Positions 11,001 to 26,000 of a stretch of 64,000 bases of DNA are shown in pieces (position 1 is the stretch's first letter; every line of letters begins with the position of its first letter). This stretch comes from Branchiostoma floridae (lineage: Eukaryota; Chordata; Leptocardii; Amphioxiformes; Branchiostomatidae). The position numbers and the translations under genes are program-made. The DNA lies in assembly GCF_000003815.2 (NCBI RefSeq), contig NC_049997.1, positions 7,852,784 to 7,916,783 on the forward strand. Direction: 5' to 3'. Below the pieces are notes generated by a model. The model did no database searches. It was not told the DNA's origin and saw only the letters and a program-made list of their open reading frames with translations.

Positions 11001-14000
11001 TTAAAAATAGTGGAACTTAAAGAGATCTGCACGTGCAACAATAGTTATTTCTGAGCTATGCACACTTCAGACATCTAGGTGTCCAATACATAATTTACAA
11101 AGCATCGATAACAATGCATTCGAAGACAACAAGGCCAAAAGTTTTCAGGTCATTTTCGGGGCAGGCGAGCTCGTCATGGGACAAACACACTGTCACGCAC
11201 GTTCATCGCCAGATTTGTAGATAATAATCACATGTGCTCACGGCACAAGACGAGCATGATTCAACAGCAATCTTGAATTTCTTTTGGTGACCTACAACTC
11301 GTGTAAAAGTGTGAGGAACCGTTGCATTATCGCCCGGATCTACGGCTGAATGGGTCAAATTGAACGTACGCCGCCATTTTCCCGCCATTTTTAATGCTAC
11401 GGCCAGCAGTAAAGTTTTACGTCATAGCGGTTGTGACGGACCAAAATTAAATGAAAATTCTTGTCAGTATACGCCCATTTTCTCATGAGTATGCTCATGC
11501 AGGTTTTTGTTTTGTGCAACTACTAACAGGAAAGAAAGGAACAACAGAGGATGTATAAAGGTACATAGCGGCAGTTAATTGTGCCGTGTTTCGTTCGACC
11601 GGTATAGTGCACCCCCTTCCAACCACGCGCCCGTTCTCCGTGCAATTCCGCGGTGTGTTCCAATTACGATATTATGTTTTAAGCAGGACCAGAGAGACAA
11701 AATAATTTACACAGAAGAAGTGGCAAAGGTAAGCTGTAACAGCAACATGTAACTGGAGAAAATGATGCGTTGATCATTTGCCAAATTAGCATTGCTTGAG
11801 AAATTGCAGTAAACCGAACGGTATTATGCCAATGGATGTTATATTTTGTATAGTTTTTAGTTGTTTTGTTTCTGTAAATAGCAAACTGCCTTTAGTTGTA
11901 AACACTGACATAATGTACACTGTCAGTTACAAGCTGCATAAATAGATAAGACCAGACTGTAAGGTTGAAGCCACTCACACCTGAAAGACTTAAAAGAAAT
12001 AGGTGTAAAGTTGCTTTCCCAAGGACACAACAACATTGGGGTCCTGCTAGGGATTTCCATATCTTAACCATGTTTGTTACAACAATATTGGGCCTAAATG
12101 CTAGGGAATTGCTAATTTCTATATCTTAGCCATGTTTGTCGTTTGTTACCTTTTGTTTTGTTTTACTTACAGGATGGAAACATTCCCAGTGGAGAGTCGT
12201 TTGTGAGACAGTTCTTGTTCGGTCAGAAGTTCTTCAAGAAGGAATTTGGGGCCTACTGCAAGGAGGTAAGTTACCATAATTACTATAACATGCATTGGCA
12301 TAATACCGGTAGTAAGACTTATACCGGTAGATTAAAAATACTGGAACTTAAAGAGATCTACACATGCAACAATAGTTATTTCTGAGCTGTGCACACTTCA
12401 GACATCTAGGTGTCCAATACACCATTTACAAAGCATCGATAACAATGCATTCGAAGACAACAAGGCCAAAAGTTTTCAGTATACTTTTTTTTAAATTTCG
12501 GGGTAGGCAGCTCGTCGTGGGACGAACACACTGTCACATTCATTGCCAAATTTATATAGATCATAATTACGTGCTCACGGCACAAGACGAACATGATTCA
12601 ACAACAATCTTGAATTTCTGTTGGTGACCTACAACTCATGTAAAAGTGTGAAGAACCGTTGCATAATAGCCCGGATCTACGACTGAATGGGCAAAATTGA
12701 ACGTACGCAGCCATTTTCCCGCCATTTTTATATCTACGCTAGCAGTGAAGTGTTACGTCATAGCGGTTGTGACGGACAGAAGTTAAATGAAAATTCTTGA
12801 CAGTATACGTCTGTTTTCTCATGACATTTTGTATGCTCATGCAGGTTTATGTTTTATGCATTTACTGACAGAAAAGGAAGGAACATCAGAGGATGTATAA
12901 ATGTACATAGCGGCAGTTAATTGTGCCGTGTTTCTTCCTACCGGTATTTTGTACCCCCCTCCCAACCACGCGCCCGTTCGCCGTGTAATTCCGCGGCGTG
13001 TTACAATTACAATATTACGCTTTTAGCAGGACAAGAGTGGCAGAAAAGTTACACAGAAGAAGTGGCAAGGGTAACCTATAACAGCAACATGTAACTGGAG
13101 AAAATGATGCGTTGACAATTTGTCAAATCAGTATGGCTAGAGAAATCATCGTAAACGTACCGGTATTATGATAATAGATGTTACACATAATGCAAGACCC
13201 CTGCAAAAATAATGGTTGAATTGGGGTATGTAACTTAGGTAGTATAACTTAGGGCTATCTTGCTATTTTTTTAGTCATTACAATATAATGTGACTTAAAA
13301 AAAAATATGACTTGAAGCCATAAGGAAGCTCACAAAAAACAGGATAAAGTGGACAGACTTGAGCAAAGTCACTGATTGCAGTAGAAGGGCGTTTAGACCA
13401 CTGTAGCAGCAGAACATTATTACTAACATACGAACAATATTTATTGGAGATCATGATTGACCAGGGTTCGAAATACTGGGTGCATGTGCACCCAGGTGCA
13501 CCCAAAATTGGACCTGTGCACCCGATTATTTTCTGTGGGTGCACAGGGTGCACCCAAATATTTTCTCGGATTTATGTATGTAACGATATCAAAGTATACT
13601 AGTATACATTATATTCTTGACATCGCAGTGTTAGAAAGATAATAAAAATGTCTTTCATGGTACTTGTTTAAGAATTTGATAGCATGTAACTAAGTTTTGA
13701 AATTAGTTTTTTCTGACATTCTACTTAAATTTAAGACTATTAAATTAAGTGGTGCACCCAAAAAATTTTTTTAAGCTGGGTGCACCAGTGCACCTAATCC
13801 CCAAAATGAATTTCGAGCCCTATTGACAATGAAATGTATATTTACAACTCCCAGTTCTGGCTGCCTGACACATTTGGTTACAGTGCCCAGCTGCCCCAGA
13901 TTATGGCAGGAGCAGGGATACACCGCTTCCTCACTCAGAAACTCAGCTGGAGTCTCGTCAACAAGTTCCCTGTAAGGCTTAGTGCTAGTTAACCTTTCTT

Positions 14001-17000
14001 CGTGGGGTAACATATATCTGTTGTTTTCAAAACTAGGAATTTAGGGAAAGCAAGTCAACAGAAGGAGTTTTCATTCTGCAAATATTGACAATATTGAATT
14101 TTTGATATTGAAACTGTTGCAGTCTGAAACTACTGTCTGTTGACTTGTAATCCCTAATTATCCTGTATAAAGAAATGACGGATATAGGTTACCCCATTGA
14201 TAAAGGTGGAGTCTAGCATTATCATATTGCTTTGTGTGTTTCTATTTTCCAAAACAGAGAGTGAAATATTGCCTGAAGCATTAGTTATTCTTTGCTCTAT
14301 TTTTAATTTCTTGTCAATTTGTTAAGCCATGAATTTTTTGTCTCTTTGTTAACATTTGTGTTGTCAAAAAGTGTCTTCATAAAAAGTGAAGAGCTTTTAA
14401 GGAAATGACTGTGATATTTTTGTGTAAGAACAGGCTATCTATATACAAATCATTGAGCAATGTTCCTCAAAATGATTCTAACTGCACTGGCCATTTGCAT
14501 TCATCATATTAGTTTATCCAGAATTCATAAGTGCATTCTATCCTATCTCTTAATCACACTCCCATACCAAAATGAGATGATTACAAAAAAAAGGGGAACG
14601 TAGGAATAGTATACACTCACAAATGTTGCCTCACCTATTGACTAACCAGCACCACACCTTCCGTTGGGTTGGGCTCGATGGCACGGCAGTCTTGTCTCAC
14701 TTCCCACCTGGTGATTCCTACCACCTGGAAGGGCAGGTGCAGGACGTAAGTCTGGAACTCACCTGTCAGAGACACCTGGTCTAAGGCAGGTGGGAGGAGG
14801 GGAGGCTGTCTTGTGCTCAAGTGCAGTGGGATCAACGTTTTCTGGTTCAAGCCACACTGAATTTATTATATGGATGACATCTATGTGCATGTGAATTATT
14901 GTCTGTTAAAAAAGAAATATAAAATGTTTTTGACCAAACTGTAAATTGCACAGAGAAGTTACAAAATTAGCAAAAAGATGCCACAAACAAAAAATATTGA
15001 AGATGGACACTGATGTCATAGAATGTCAGTGTCAATTCCAAAGTCAAAGAGGAAGATATGAAAGAAGAAAAATATAGAATTTATGATTAAGTGCACCACA
15101 TTCTGTGTGTTCATCATTTGTTCAACCTTCCTGACCACTTAGATTTCATGATGAAGGCAACTTTTTTTCTTTGCACACTTGCATCAGTTTAGGGGTGCCC
15201 AGAGGATATCATCCATATAGTCAAATCAGTCTGTCCTAAGTATAGTATATAGCAATCAAATGTGTTGCTTTCCTTCTTGTTAACCAGCATCACACCTTCT
15301 GGTGGGTGGGTCTCGATGGTACGGCCGTCCTGTCTCACTTCCCACCTGGGGACTCCTATGAAACAGAGTCAAAAGTTGAAGATGTAAGTCTGTAGCACAC
15401 CTGTGACACACACCTGGTCTTAGGCAGGTGAGAGGAGTTGGACCTGTCTGAGGCAGAACTGCTATGGGACATTTTTGTATCAGAAATGAAAACTAAAACT
15501 TAAGCTCCTGTTTTCAAAACATGTGAATTCACAGTCTTCTGTAAATGACACACTACTTGTGATTTCTTGAGTTAAATTTTCTTTGTTAGCATTTTTCCAA
15601 ATTGGTTAAGCAGGACAAACTTGAAAAGACATATCTGTGCAAAATTACAGAAAATGCATTTTATAGGTACCAATATTTGGTATTTACTGACAAATGAAGA
15701 AACTTATTGAGTCAGAAACTGGTCTAGAGGGCCTGGGACTTCTCACAGTGATGAAAGACAGACAGTTCTGGAAGTCAAACTTTACTTGCTGCACCTCATA
15801 GAGGATGATTATTGATGATGATGATGACAAATGAACAATGAAACAAAATCCTTTTCCATCCTCTTGAACATCACCTTGCCAATCTGAAATTTTCAAAACC
15901 AAAGTAAAACACATTCTCAACTAAAACGAGAAATTCTCCATACGATATCTGCAGATTGCAGTCACCTGTCTGCAGGCTGCATATACCTATCTGCAGACTG
16001 CAGTCACCTATCTGCACACTGCAGTCACCTATCTGCACATTGCAGTCACCTATCTGCACATTGCAGTCACCTATCTGCAGGTGCAGATAGGTATCTGCAG
16101 AGAGCAGATACCTGACTGCAGACTGCAGTCACCTATCTGCACACTACAGTAAATGTGTTAAGACTGCATACACCTATCTGTAGACTGCAGTTACCTATCT
16201 GCAATCTCCATACAGGTAAATGCAATCAGTTCCGTCTGTAGACTGTATATTACATCAAAAGTATGTTAAATTGTCAAGTTAATGTTTACTTACGAAAATA
16301 ATAGAACATAGAGCCCTGGTAACCTGCATCAGATATGTCATACCTGACTTCTAATTACACTGAGTCGAGCAGCTAAAGTGACTTCTGGTGGAAATTTCTC
16401 TGCAATGGCTTTCCTGTATTTTGTTTGCCATGCTTGTTTCAAAGGATTTATTGTAATTTGGACACAGAAAGTCTCATTGATGAGTTTTTTTGTTCCCATA
16501 GACTTCTATGTTATAATTCTTGGTTTACTTAATGGGTGCATTCATAATGAAGCTACATGTACGTGAAATTTCAGCAGATTTTTCATTCTATGTTTAGCAC
16601 ATTTACCCTATATCGTGGGAAAAAATTCAACTATACATAGGTTCTTTTTTTTATAGCAATTACAAACTGCGATTAGTCAATCCCCACAAAAGGCACTTTT
16701 TCGCTGTTAGTGTACAACCGCACCACTCAGAACCCAGGACTGTGTACCTTCGACCTAGCATGCGGCTGCAAAACTACCTGCTAATTTCTTCAGTTAAAAG
16801 CAAGCTTTCACCAATTAAATCTAACTTTTGAGATCAGATCCACTGGAATTTCTCACCGCTAAAAACACGAGTCCAAGCAATACATGAAATAAAGACTGGT
16901 CACTGGGTCAGGAAAACAAATTACAAATCACATTAGATCGAATAAAGACATAGACATCCCAGCTTTAGGTTTATTTTTTGGCTCGGATCTCTTTTAGGGT

Positions 17001-20000
17001 ACCCACTCAGAGTAATACATCAATGAGACCTTAATTTTAATGTATTAATCAAAAAAATCTATCAAAGGAAAGAATGTGTTAACATACATAACATTACAGC
17101 ATTGCAAAATGAATGTGAAATACTTCATTGCAGCTTTTCAGAGAATTAAGTGCTCTAAAAGGAAAGATTTTGTTTCTTGCAAGATATAGACCCAAGCTGG
17201 TCTGGACAGGCTGCCCTGTACCTCCTGTCGGGATATAATCCTGAGGTCCTTGTTATCCTGTCATCATTAATTGACCATGACATCTGGCTACTGTCTTAAG
17301 TCAACAATGTTCTCTGGGTGTGTGTGTGTGGGGGGGGGGGTCTTGAAATTTGTCTCAGAGGCAGCATGATATATTCCCAGCACTACAAAAAAAATATCAC
17401 ATCAAGTTCACTATGCACAATGTTTGTTGTGCCTTATGACAGTTTTCAAATTCCAAGGAACACAATACACATATACTATAATACCCTCATTGTTTAGAAT
17501 AGTAGCAGATGTTCACGGCAGGGCACAGACACACTGGACATGATGATTAATTTACAATACTTCAAGCAGATGTTGGAAAAATATATGATGTTTCCTGACC
17601 GGAAGAGGTTCCTCTGACAGCCACTTTTGCTGCTAAAAAACAGTACAATCTTTTACCCCAAGATCAGCTTGGACATCAGTGCTAGCTTCTGTCTTGTCCA
17701 ATTTGCATTGAAGCTGAGAGTGTATGCCTTTGGGAAAAGGCTTCCCACAGATTCTACTCTTCACAAACTGTAGACTAGCATTAATATGAGAAAATCTACA
17801 GAAGTTTCATTACATTTTCCTCTGTCTATGAGGTGTTTGGAATCTAAAAAAATGCAAGAGTCAACTTGACATTCACCATAATCCGTCCCAGGTAAATATT
17901 TACTCTGTAAATTTTCTGGGCAAATATAATCATATTTTTCTGAGTAACAAGGTTAGTATAGAATCAATCTTAAACTTTGTCAGAGCTTTTAGGACCTCAA
18001 TTTAGAAGGAACTCAAGGGGCTATGTCCCCTATCCTATATTCCAGTTGTGGTCAGTTCCAGGCCAAGGGAATGCTGCCCTGCCTAATCCCTTAGGGGGTA
18101 ATACAGACCAGGCACACAGACTCACACAACTTCTTTTGGCTTTGTGGCCTGTAACATGTACATATGGCCCAGTGAGACAGAGGAGCTAGTTAGCTCCAAG
18201 ACAATTTTGTAGAGTAGAGTAGACCTTGACCTATTAAAGATGCACTCATCTTAGGGGGATTGAAATTTGAAAGTGTTGCATCAAGTATCAACATGTGTAT
18301 AATACAGCGGTTCTCTGTGTTGAGGACAACATGCATATGGGAGTCACCAGGACCAGATTAGTCATGCTTGGCCTCACATTACAGGAACTAGGATTTTGAT
18401 GTACAATTCATTTTGAATCTTGAGAGAAAAGACAAGTACTCTACTCTGCAAGTACCCGAGCATGCCTTAATTAAGATACAGTTGACATAAATATCGTAAC
18501 CATTTTGCTATTACAAAAGGAATTTGTAAATATCTAATATTAGTGAATACTGCCTTGAAATGTGTTTGACACAATCCCCGTATTTGCTACTTCATCAGAT
18601 TCTCACAAACTGGTCTGAAAGTCAGGCAACTGTTGAGCATTCTCAACTGTTGATCATTGTCCTGGCCTAATGTCTCTCGGGGGATTTAGAAGAGGACTTT
18701 CACCTCTTTTTGACCCTTCTTGAAAGACTGGAGAAGAGAAGAAAAATCTTCCCCTGGCTCCTGGGAGGGTCTGCATGGGGGGGGGGGGGTGTTGGTAACG
18801 CTTAACAGTGAATTCAGGAGACCCGGTAACGCTTAATGGTAAATTCAGGTCAGGAGGCAAGGTCACTCTTAACGGTAAATTCAGAAGGAGTTACAAAGCA
18901 TTACACTTAAGTAACATCGACGTGCATTACTATTCATACAATGCAAGAGTTAGTTATATGGGGGAAAATATTACTCTCCAAGCAGAGGTTGAGTCGCGTA
19001 GATATGGTAGTGGTCGGAAAAATTACACCGGCGCTCCTCTTAAGGGGGGGTCTGGGGGTATGCTCCCCCGGGAAAATTTTAAAATCAAGACCCTCTTAAA
19101 TGCTATTTCCTGCATTTTTTGGCAAATTTTGCCGACTGACTAAGCTAGGTTGATTTTGACATTTTCATCAAATTACACATTGTTATAGCTTTGGCCTCCA
19201 ACTCCAGAGCCCCTGACATATTTTGCTATTTCGATTCGAGCTCGGAAGGTACGAGGCATTGCAATAGTGTGGGGAAATTTTAAAATCTGGACCGTCTGAA
19301 ACGCCATTTACTGCCTTTCGAAGGACAGCAAATTTTGCTGTAAGACGAAGCTAAATTGAATAACATTTTATTAGAGAGAAAAGTTTTTTTGTGCGAAAAC
19401 CCACGCCCCTAACATACTTTCGCCATGTCGTCGTGAGCGCCAAGGGCGCAAGCCGTCGCAAGGGAGGTCCGGAGAAACCTTTTTTTTTTTTACCAAAACT
19501 ACGCTTAGTTTGACACTAAAATCTGTTTTTGAGGGCAACGCTTCCGCAACATATTTTACCCTGTCCAGAGCCGAAGGCCGGGAGGCTCAGAGAAATTTTG
19601 AAACATGGACTTTGAAATGCCATTTCCTGCATTTTCAGGGGTTCTATCTGGCATTAGACTTTGTGTGTATAACGGGTTACGAAGAATGTCTTGGTAACGC
19701 TTAATGGTGAATTCGGGATAACAAATAACGATTAACGTTGAATTACAACAAACAATAACGCTTCACGAAGAATATAACGATTAACGTTGAACTAGAGCAG
19801 GTCGGTAACGATAAACGGTGAATTAAAATGGCTGGTAACGCTTAACGGAAAAAGGCATGCAGACCCTCTCCTGGAATTCGCACATGCATGGGCCCACACT
19901 ATTGCACTAGGCCAAATGGTTTGATTGGTGGGATTCATCCTCGATCTTGACCCTCCAAGTTCGATATTCCTGTCCGGCATACTTAGCCATTACTCACAGG

Positions 20001-23000
20001 GTCAGTGTTGTGCAATCACTGAAACAATAGAAGCGAGTAGAAACAGTTTCCTGACTCAAGCGAATTGGAACTGGTGAAACTTGAACTGCTAAGCTACTTG
20101 GATCAATTTCAAAATTCTGAACTATGAAACTTGAACTGCTAAGCTACTTGGATCAATTTCAAAATTCTGAACTATAACCCTGTTAGAAAAAGTGGGACAC
20201 TTTCACAGTCTTCCACTGCTTCCAGAAAAGAAGTCAAACCCCAAAAGCTTAGATTGTAGCTCTCAGCAGTCCATATTATTTCTAGAATAGCCACTTGTTT
20301 TTACTTGTCCCCATTGTTATCTATACCAATTAAAAGTCTTTAAATTTTTTCAGTATGTTTACTATATATTCTGCATGTTTCATGTTGCAATTAGGCCTCA
20401 GGCAAGAACTTGCAAATAAAACTTTCTATAGTAGAATCACAGGGGATAGGCCATAGTTGACTTTTCATTGAATTTTGGTCCACCGTCAGTGCCCAGACTA
20501 ATACTAGTAACTAAGTTGGGTGCCTCTGAGTTTTACACGAGAGAGTTCCGATCAAGCTCCGTAGGATGAATATTACCAACGCCCTGGGCAGGCCCTGGTA
20601 CGTAACATTTTGGCTATGCGCGTAAAGACCGATGGGAATGCGGGAGTAATAGCCAGAGGAGTGCACTGAAGTCATGTTATTGCAAGACCTTGTGTCTAGG
20701 TGAGTTTGTAACAAGTACATGTAGCTTGTCATCATCTATATGTGTCTTAAGAAATAGATATTTCTTTTCTTCCTAGCTAGTAGACATACAGAAGATCAAT
20801 ACCTAAAGATAGATTTTCGTACACAAACTGACTGGGCAGGCTACCTTCTGTGGAGAAGCTATAACCAAGGAGGTACCTCCTTGCTATACCCAAGTCCTTA
20901 GGTCTGTTATCTTTGAGCAATTGGCCGTGAAATCAAGCTGCTCTCTTAAGTAAACAATGTTCTCTGGGGCTGATCTCAGAACCTCATGAGGGAAGTTATG
21001 TGAAGGCCTTCATGGTAGATTTTCCCAGGCCCAACATGATATTCCCAACACTTTTGACTGGAAAGGCTAATGTACTAAAATCTCATTGCTTAGAAAGCTG
21101 ATGCAGCTTTCATCTCCAAGACTGTAAGCTGACACACCTACACTGTACATTAGGCCATAGCAAGTACTTTATGTTGTAGAGTAGAGTAGAGTTTCTTCGG
21201 CCAGGTAGGAAACGGCTGGTGTTGTAGCCTAATGGTTGTACTTGAACAATTGCAAGTGACTAGGGATGTGGCCATGACTGTAGTTGTACGGACTGACATT
21301 TATGGTGTCTATTTTGAAGATTCAGCCATCTAATGTTTTTTTTGTCATTTTTTTTCCCTATGCCATTAGACTTCTATTTATTTTATTTATTTATTTGTTC
21401 AGCTGTTTACAAACAGCCAGGGCTGCCCAACTAGCCGTAGGCTATTGTCAAGGGCTAACCCTGTACATGTTCGCACATGTTCGCACACGACGGGTTATAC
21501 CGCCCCTTACGGGGTGACACACCCGTCCGGGTGAATGATGTAGATCACCATGTGGCCGATACGAGACAGAGGTTCGCCAGGCCTCCATCCGGGTGATTTG
21601 AAGTGAATCACCAACTCCCGACAGAAGGATTTGCACCAACGCACACCGCACCATCGCACGTGTGGGGGTTCTTTAACGTGCATGGGGTGTGGCTCTCCCC
21701 ATACACGGGACCTCCATTTGACATCCTATCCGAGGGACGACTCATTTTTCACTTGAGTAAAGTGAGGAAAGTCGTGTAAAGTGCCTTTCCCAAAGACACA
21801 GGACCGGCAACACGACAGGCGGATTCGAACCGGCGACCTCTCGGTCACGGGCCGTATACACTTAGTAACCACTGTGCTACGCGGCCCCACTTCTATCACT
21901 TTTGCAGTCTGCAGGGGATGCCATCCACAAAATTTACTTGCTGTGGCCTTTAAGTGGAACTTCAAAAGTTTATTCACCCACTACTGTGTAACAAACAGCA
22001 TTCAATGCTTTGTTTTGCTTCAGTTCTACAGGTTTTCAAGTTGTGGTACATGACATATTACACAGATACCATGATATCATTACCACTGGTGATTGTACAG
22101 ATTTGGCAGTAGACCAGGGGGTGTCACTAGGGCACGGGACATCAGGTTATCTTGCTGACATCTAGGATCTAATCTCTAAACAGATGTTGGGCTAGACAAA
22201 TGTTGCATGTCCTCATAAGTCTTCTGGAAGTTTCTCTGTAAACCACTACCCCAACTTGGAAAGAAGGACTGTCAGAAAACCTAGCTATAGCTGCAGGTAA
22301 AAAAACAATGCCATCTTATCTGTTATCATAATCTTTCTTCCAAGGATTGGAGATAAATTTAGCTTCCTTCTGCTCCAGGACTGCATAGGAGCTAAAAAGG
22401 GTGGATACTGGATAACAAGTCAAGTCAAAGTCAATTGCACAACATTTGTAAAACTGGTACAAAGTAGGGCAAACATACATAGGACTGGTCAGTATTGTTT
22501 AAGACAGCTAAAGATGAAAAAGACTTCCACTTACATTTAAAGGACCATAGAGGGAATCTTCATAATGAAGAGTCTAAAGATCAAGGAACTTATCATAAAA
22601 AGAATACTAGAAGTATGAAGGAGGCACAAACATTCATCATTCTAAAGGAAAATTTCTTTTTTCTCTTTCTTGATGAGGTGTTAAGAATCCATCTAAAAGT
22701 CAGCTTTAATTTAGGGTTTGAGTTATAATCTGTGGAAATCTGTTTAAAAAATTTGCCTTCAATCTTTGTCCAATTTAAGTGATGGATAAAAGGTAAATTC
22801 TATATATATTAATTCTATTCAAGGGGCACTGTGCAGCTCTCATGCACTGATGATGCAGTATCTTTTTCTTCAATCTGTGAAAGGGAGAAGTCACTACCAG
22901 CCTTCCCCCAGAACAAAGACCCTTTACACTGACCAGTCCCACATGGGAGGTGTCAGGTATTCTCCCACATGCTGGCACAAGATCAGGCAGGCAGTGGGTA

Positions 23001-26000
23001 TACTCACAGTAAATGCAGAAATGTTCGCGGTGGATTAATGTTCGCGGTTTTCGCGGTGACCACTTCACCGCGAATTTAAAACCACCGCGAATATTATTCT
23101 ATCATGATATTAGATTGCAGTCTATAGTGTTACCGCGAACTTAAATCCACCGCGAAAAGTGCCTTTTCCCGCTACCGCGAAATTAAATCCCCGCGAACTT
23201 AAATACATTTACAGTAACTGGGGTCACCGTAAGGTGGCCACATGTCACCATATCATATTTCAGTATAGGTGCCCTCAGTTTGTTCAAACAAGGAGCCTTG
23301 GTCCAAACATGTGTGACTGACTCAGATAACTTGTACAGTATTTTTTTTTAAGGACATTTTTCTTTTAACAAGAATTTCTTTTCACAACGCAATAATATTA
23401 TCTGCACAAATGCATTTTTACTCTGTACATCATCTGAGCAGAACTCCTTGAGGTTGCCCAGGTACCCTGGGGGCCAGCCGGGATAGGGCAGCTAGGACAG
23501 TTATTGTGGCTTGGCTCCCCAAACAAAACTCGTTAGCTGCCCGGTCCTGTCTGGCTCCCAGGCAGGGTAAGCTTTTGGTGATATAAGTAAGTCAATCCTG
23601 GCAAAGGCAACAACAAATTCAACATACTTATAAGATAACTTAACATAGTTACTTAAACGTTATAGACTATAGACCAAAGACATCTACTCTACTTGTTATA
23701 GGATCAGTCTTTCAGCCCCTGGGCTTCCAATATACCTTGAAAGTAATGGTTTTTAGGGTGACGCTTCCGCAAATAATTTCCTTATGACCAGTGCTGAAGG
23801 GGCACAATTTCATGCATTTTCTTGGGTAAAGTTTGTCGGGAGACAAGTTAAGTTTAATAAATGAAATTTTGATTACGCTTCACGTACAATTCATGATCAA
23901 TTACGCTTGCAGTAAAGTTTCACAGTGACATGACAAGAGACACAAAACAATGACTCCTTGCAGACTCTCTTTCTGTGATCACAAGTTCCTCCACTAAAGT
24001 TTCCCCGTGGAGACTGACATGCAGTGAGTGAAAAGTTGGGGAATTTTATCACAGGCAGATCAATTATACATGGTTTGGTGCACCATAGGAAGGGATTATA
24101 GCCAGGGAAAAATTTTTTAGTACATCCTAACTCCAGGTTTAAAACATGACAAGAATACTTTTATAGGAAGAACATTGACCATGGAAGTGTACACAATAAG
24201 CTCATTTTGACAATTTTTTCCAAACCAACTTTCCTGAAACATACATTTTGTAAATCTACTCTGCTTCTTAGAAATCATTTCAATGTCATGAATTCAACAT
24301 TTGCAATAAGTATGTCCTACTTAGAATATTTGTGAGAAAATATGATTTTTGAGGGTTAAAAACTTTTGTTGACCTTTTCCTGACCTGTATGCTTTCCTAA
24401 GGTTTAAGGAAGACTATGTGACCTAGTCTGAACTGTATCATATTTCCTGGTGGACTGGTTGAAGCAGGCTGGACAGTCAACACAAAACAGATGTAATAGC
24501 CACAGTACAAAGACCCATCTATTGTAGGCAGTTCGACAATCTTCAGCCAGACTGACAAATATGACAAATAGTAAAAGATCAAACTTAATGGTCACTTCAG
24601 CCTATTTAGAGTCAGACCAAAGATACTAATGAAAATAACAGATTTCTTGTTTCTCTATGGTACAAGGTGTGCATACATGTACATGTACATGTCACATGTG
24701 TACCCTCTGTGAAAATTCAAGCGTCCGAAACTGCCCGGACGGCGTCTACAAGCGTCCAATGGCGTCCGAGCGCGTTTCAGACGTTCTGGACGCGTTCATT
24801 GCCGTCCGAAACGGCCGCGGACACATCGTGAGCGTCCGTGCCGTTCTGTCAGTTTTTATGGTGAACGCCCGAACGGCTGAAAGACCTTCCATTGCCGTCG
24901 GAGACGGCCACTGATGGGGCTATAAAATACTTAGTCACCCGACGCCGGCAGACGGCTGCGTCTTTTCTTATGATCCCCACGGGAAACATGACGTTTTAAC
25001 TTCTGCACATGCGCCAATTTCAGCGGGTGAATTCGAATTTCAGACCGTTGAACACTCCGGCGGTTGCAGGACTTATGTTCAGAAGGTGACTATTTCTGTG
25101 GATTTCATGTCCGTTTGTTAAATTTTGCGCACTTTTGGACCAAGGACTTCACGTCTAGACGTAGCAGCTGATGTTTGTACGACATTGTGCTGAGGTTGGG
25201 TTTACGGCGATGACTGTATCCGTTATTTATACTAAAAAGAATGTACAAAAATTATTTGTCGTGCGCCGACAAGGGGGAAAAATTATACTACTTACTCGAA
25301 GCAGCAAACCTTGGACAGCAGAAATCACAGATGTGACAGACGTCAAAAGAAGCAGCGGTTCTTCCGTTAGCTGATTGTCGATACTTTGCAGGCGCCGGTA
25401 AGTGAATACTTCGCATTTTATTCTAATTTTTTGTACATTCATCTGTTGCAAAGTTTACCGACGACTTGTTGTTACGGGTGCCCTCCCCACATACGCGAAG
25501 AAATGATAAAATTTAGGATCTTGTTTTGATGCCACAAAATAAAAAGAATTATGAACACGTTGTAGAATACTTGTAAAAAATATCTGTTGTTTCTATTAAG
25601 AATGATAATGCTGTTAAAATGTAGATTTAGACAACAGATAATGAGATAGCACCTACCGATTCTGCCGGTGCCAATCAAAATCTTAGTCGGCTCTTCCAAC
25701 TACTTGGGGTTAGGAACTTATGAAACGGAAGACTTTATTTCGCTACCTCGAAATAAAAAAAAAAATGACTTATGATCTTTGTAGAAAATTTAACGTTATT
25801 TCACATTTATATATCCAGTCTTTAGCAAATACTGGTGCAATTAAAATTTACGATAGAAAATTTCAAACGTCCTGTATTTACCCTTGATGTTATGTGGGCT
25901 CGTCCATGATGTAACGTGTCGGCACGGCGGCACAAAAAGCCGCGGACACGATTGAAGGCCGGATTGAATTTCGTACATGTAGCAAAGTTGATTAAACGCC

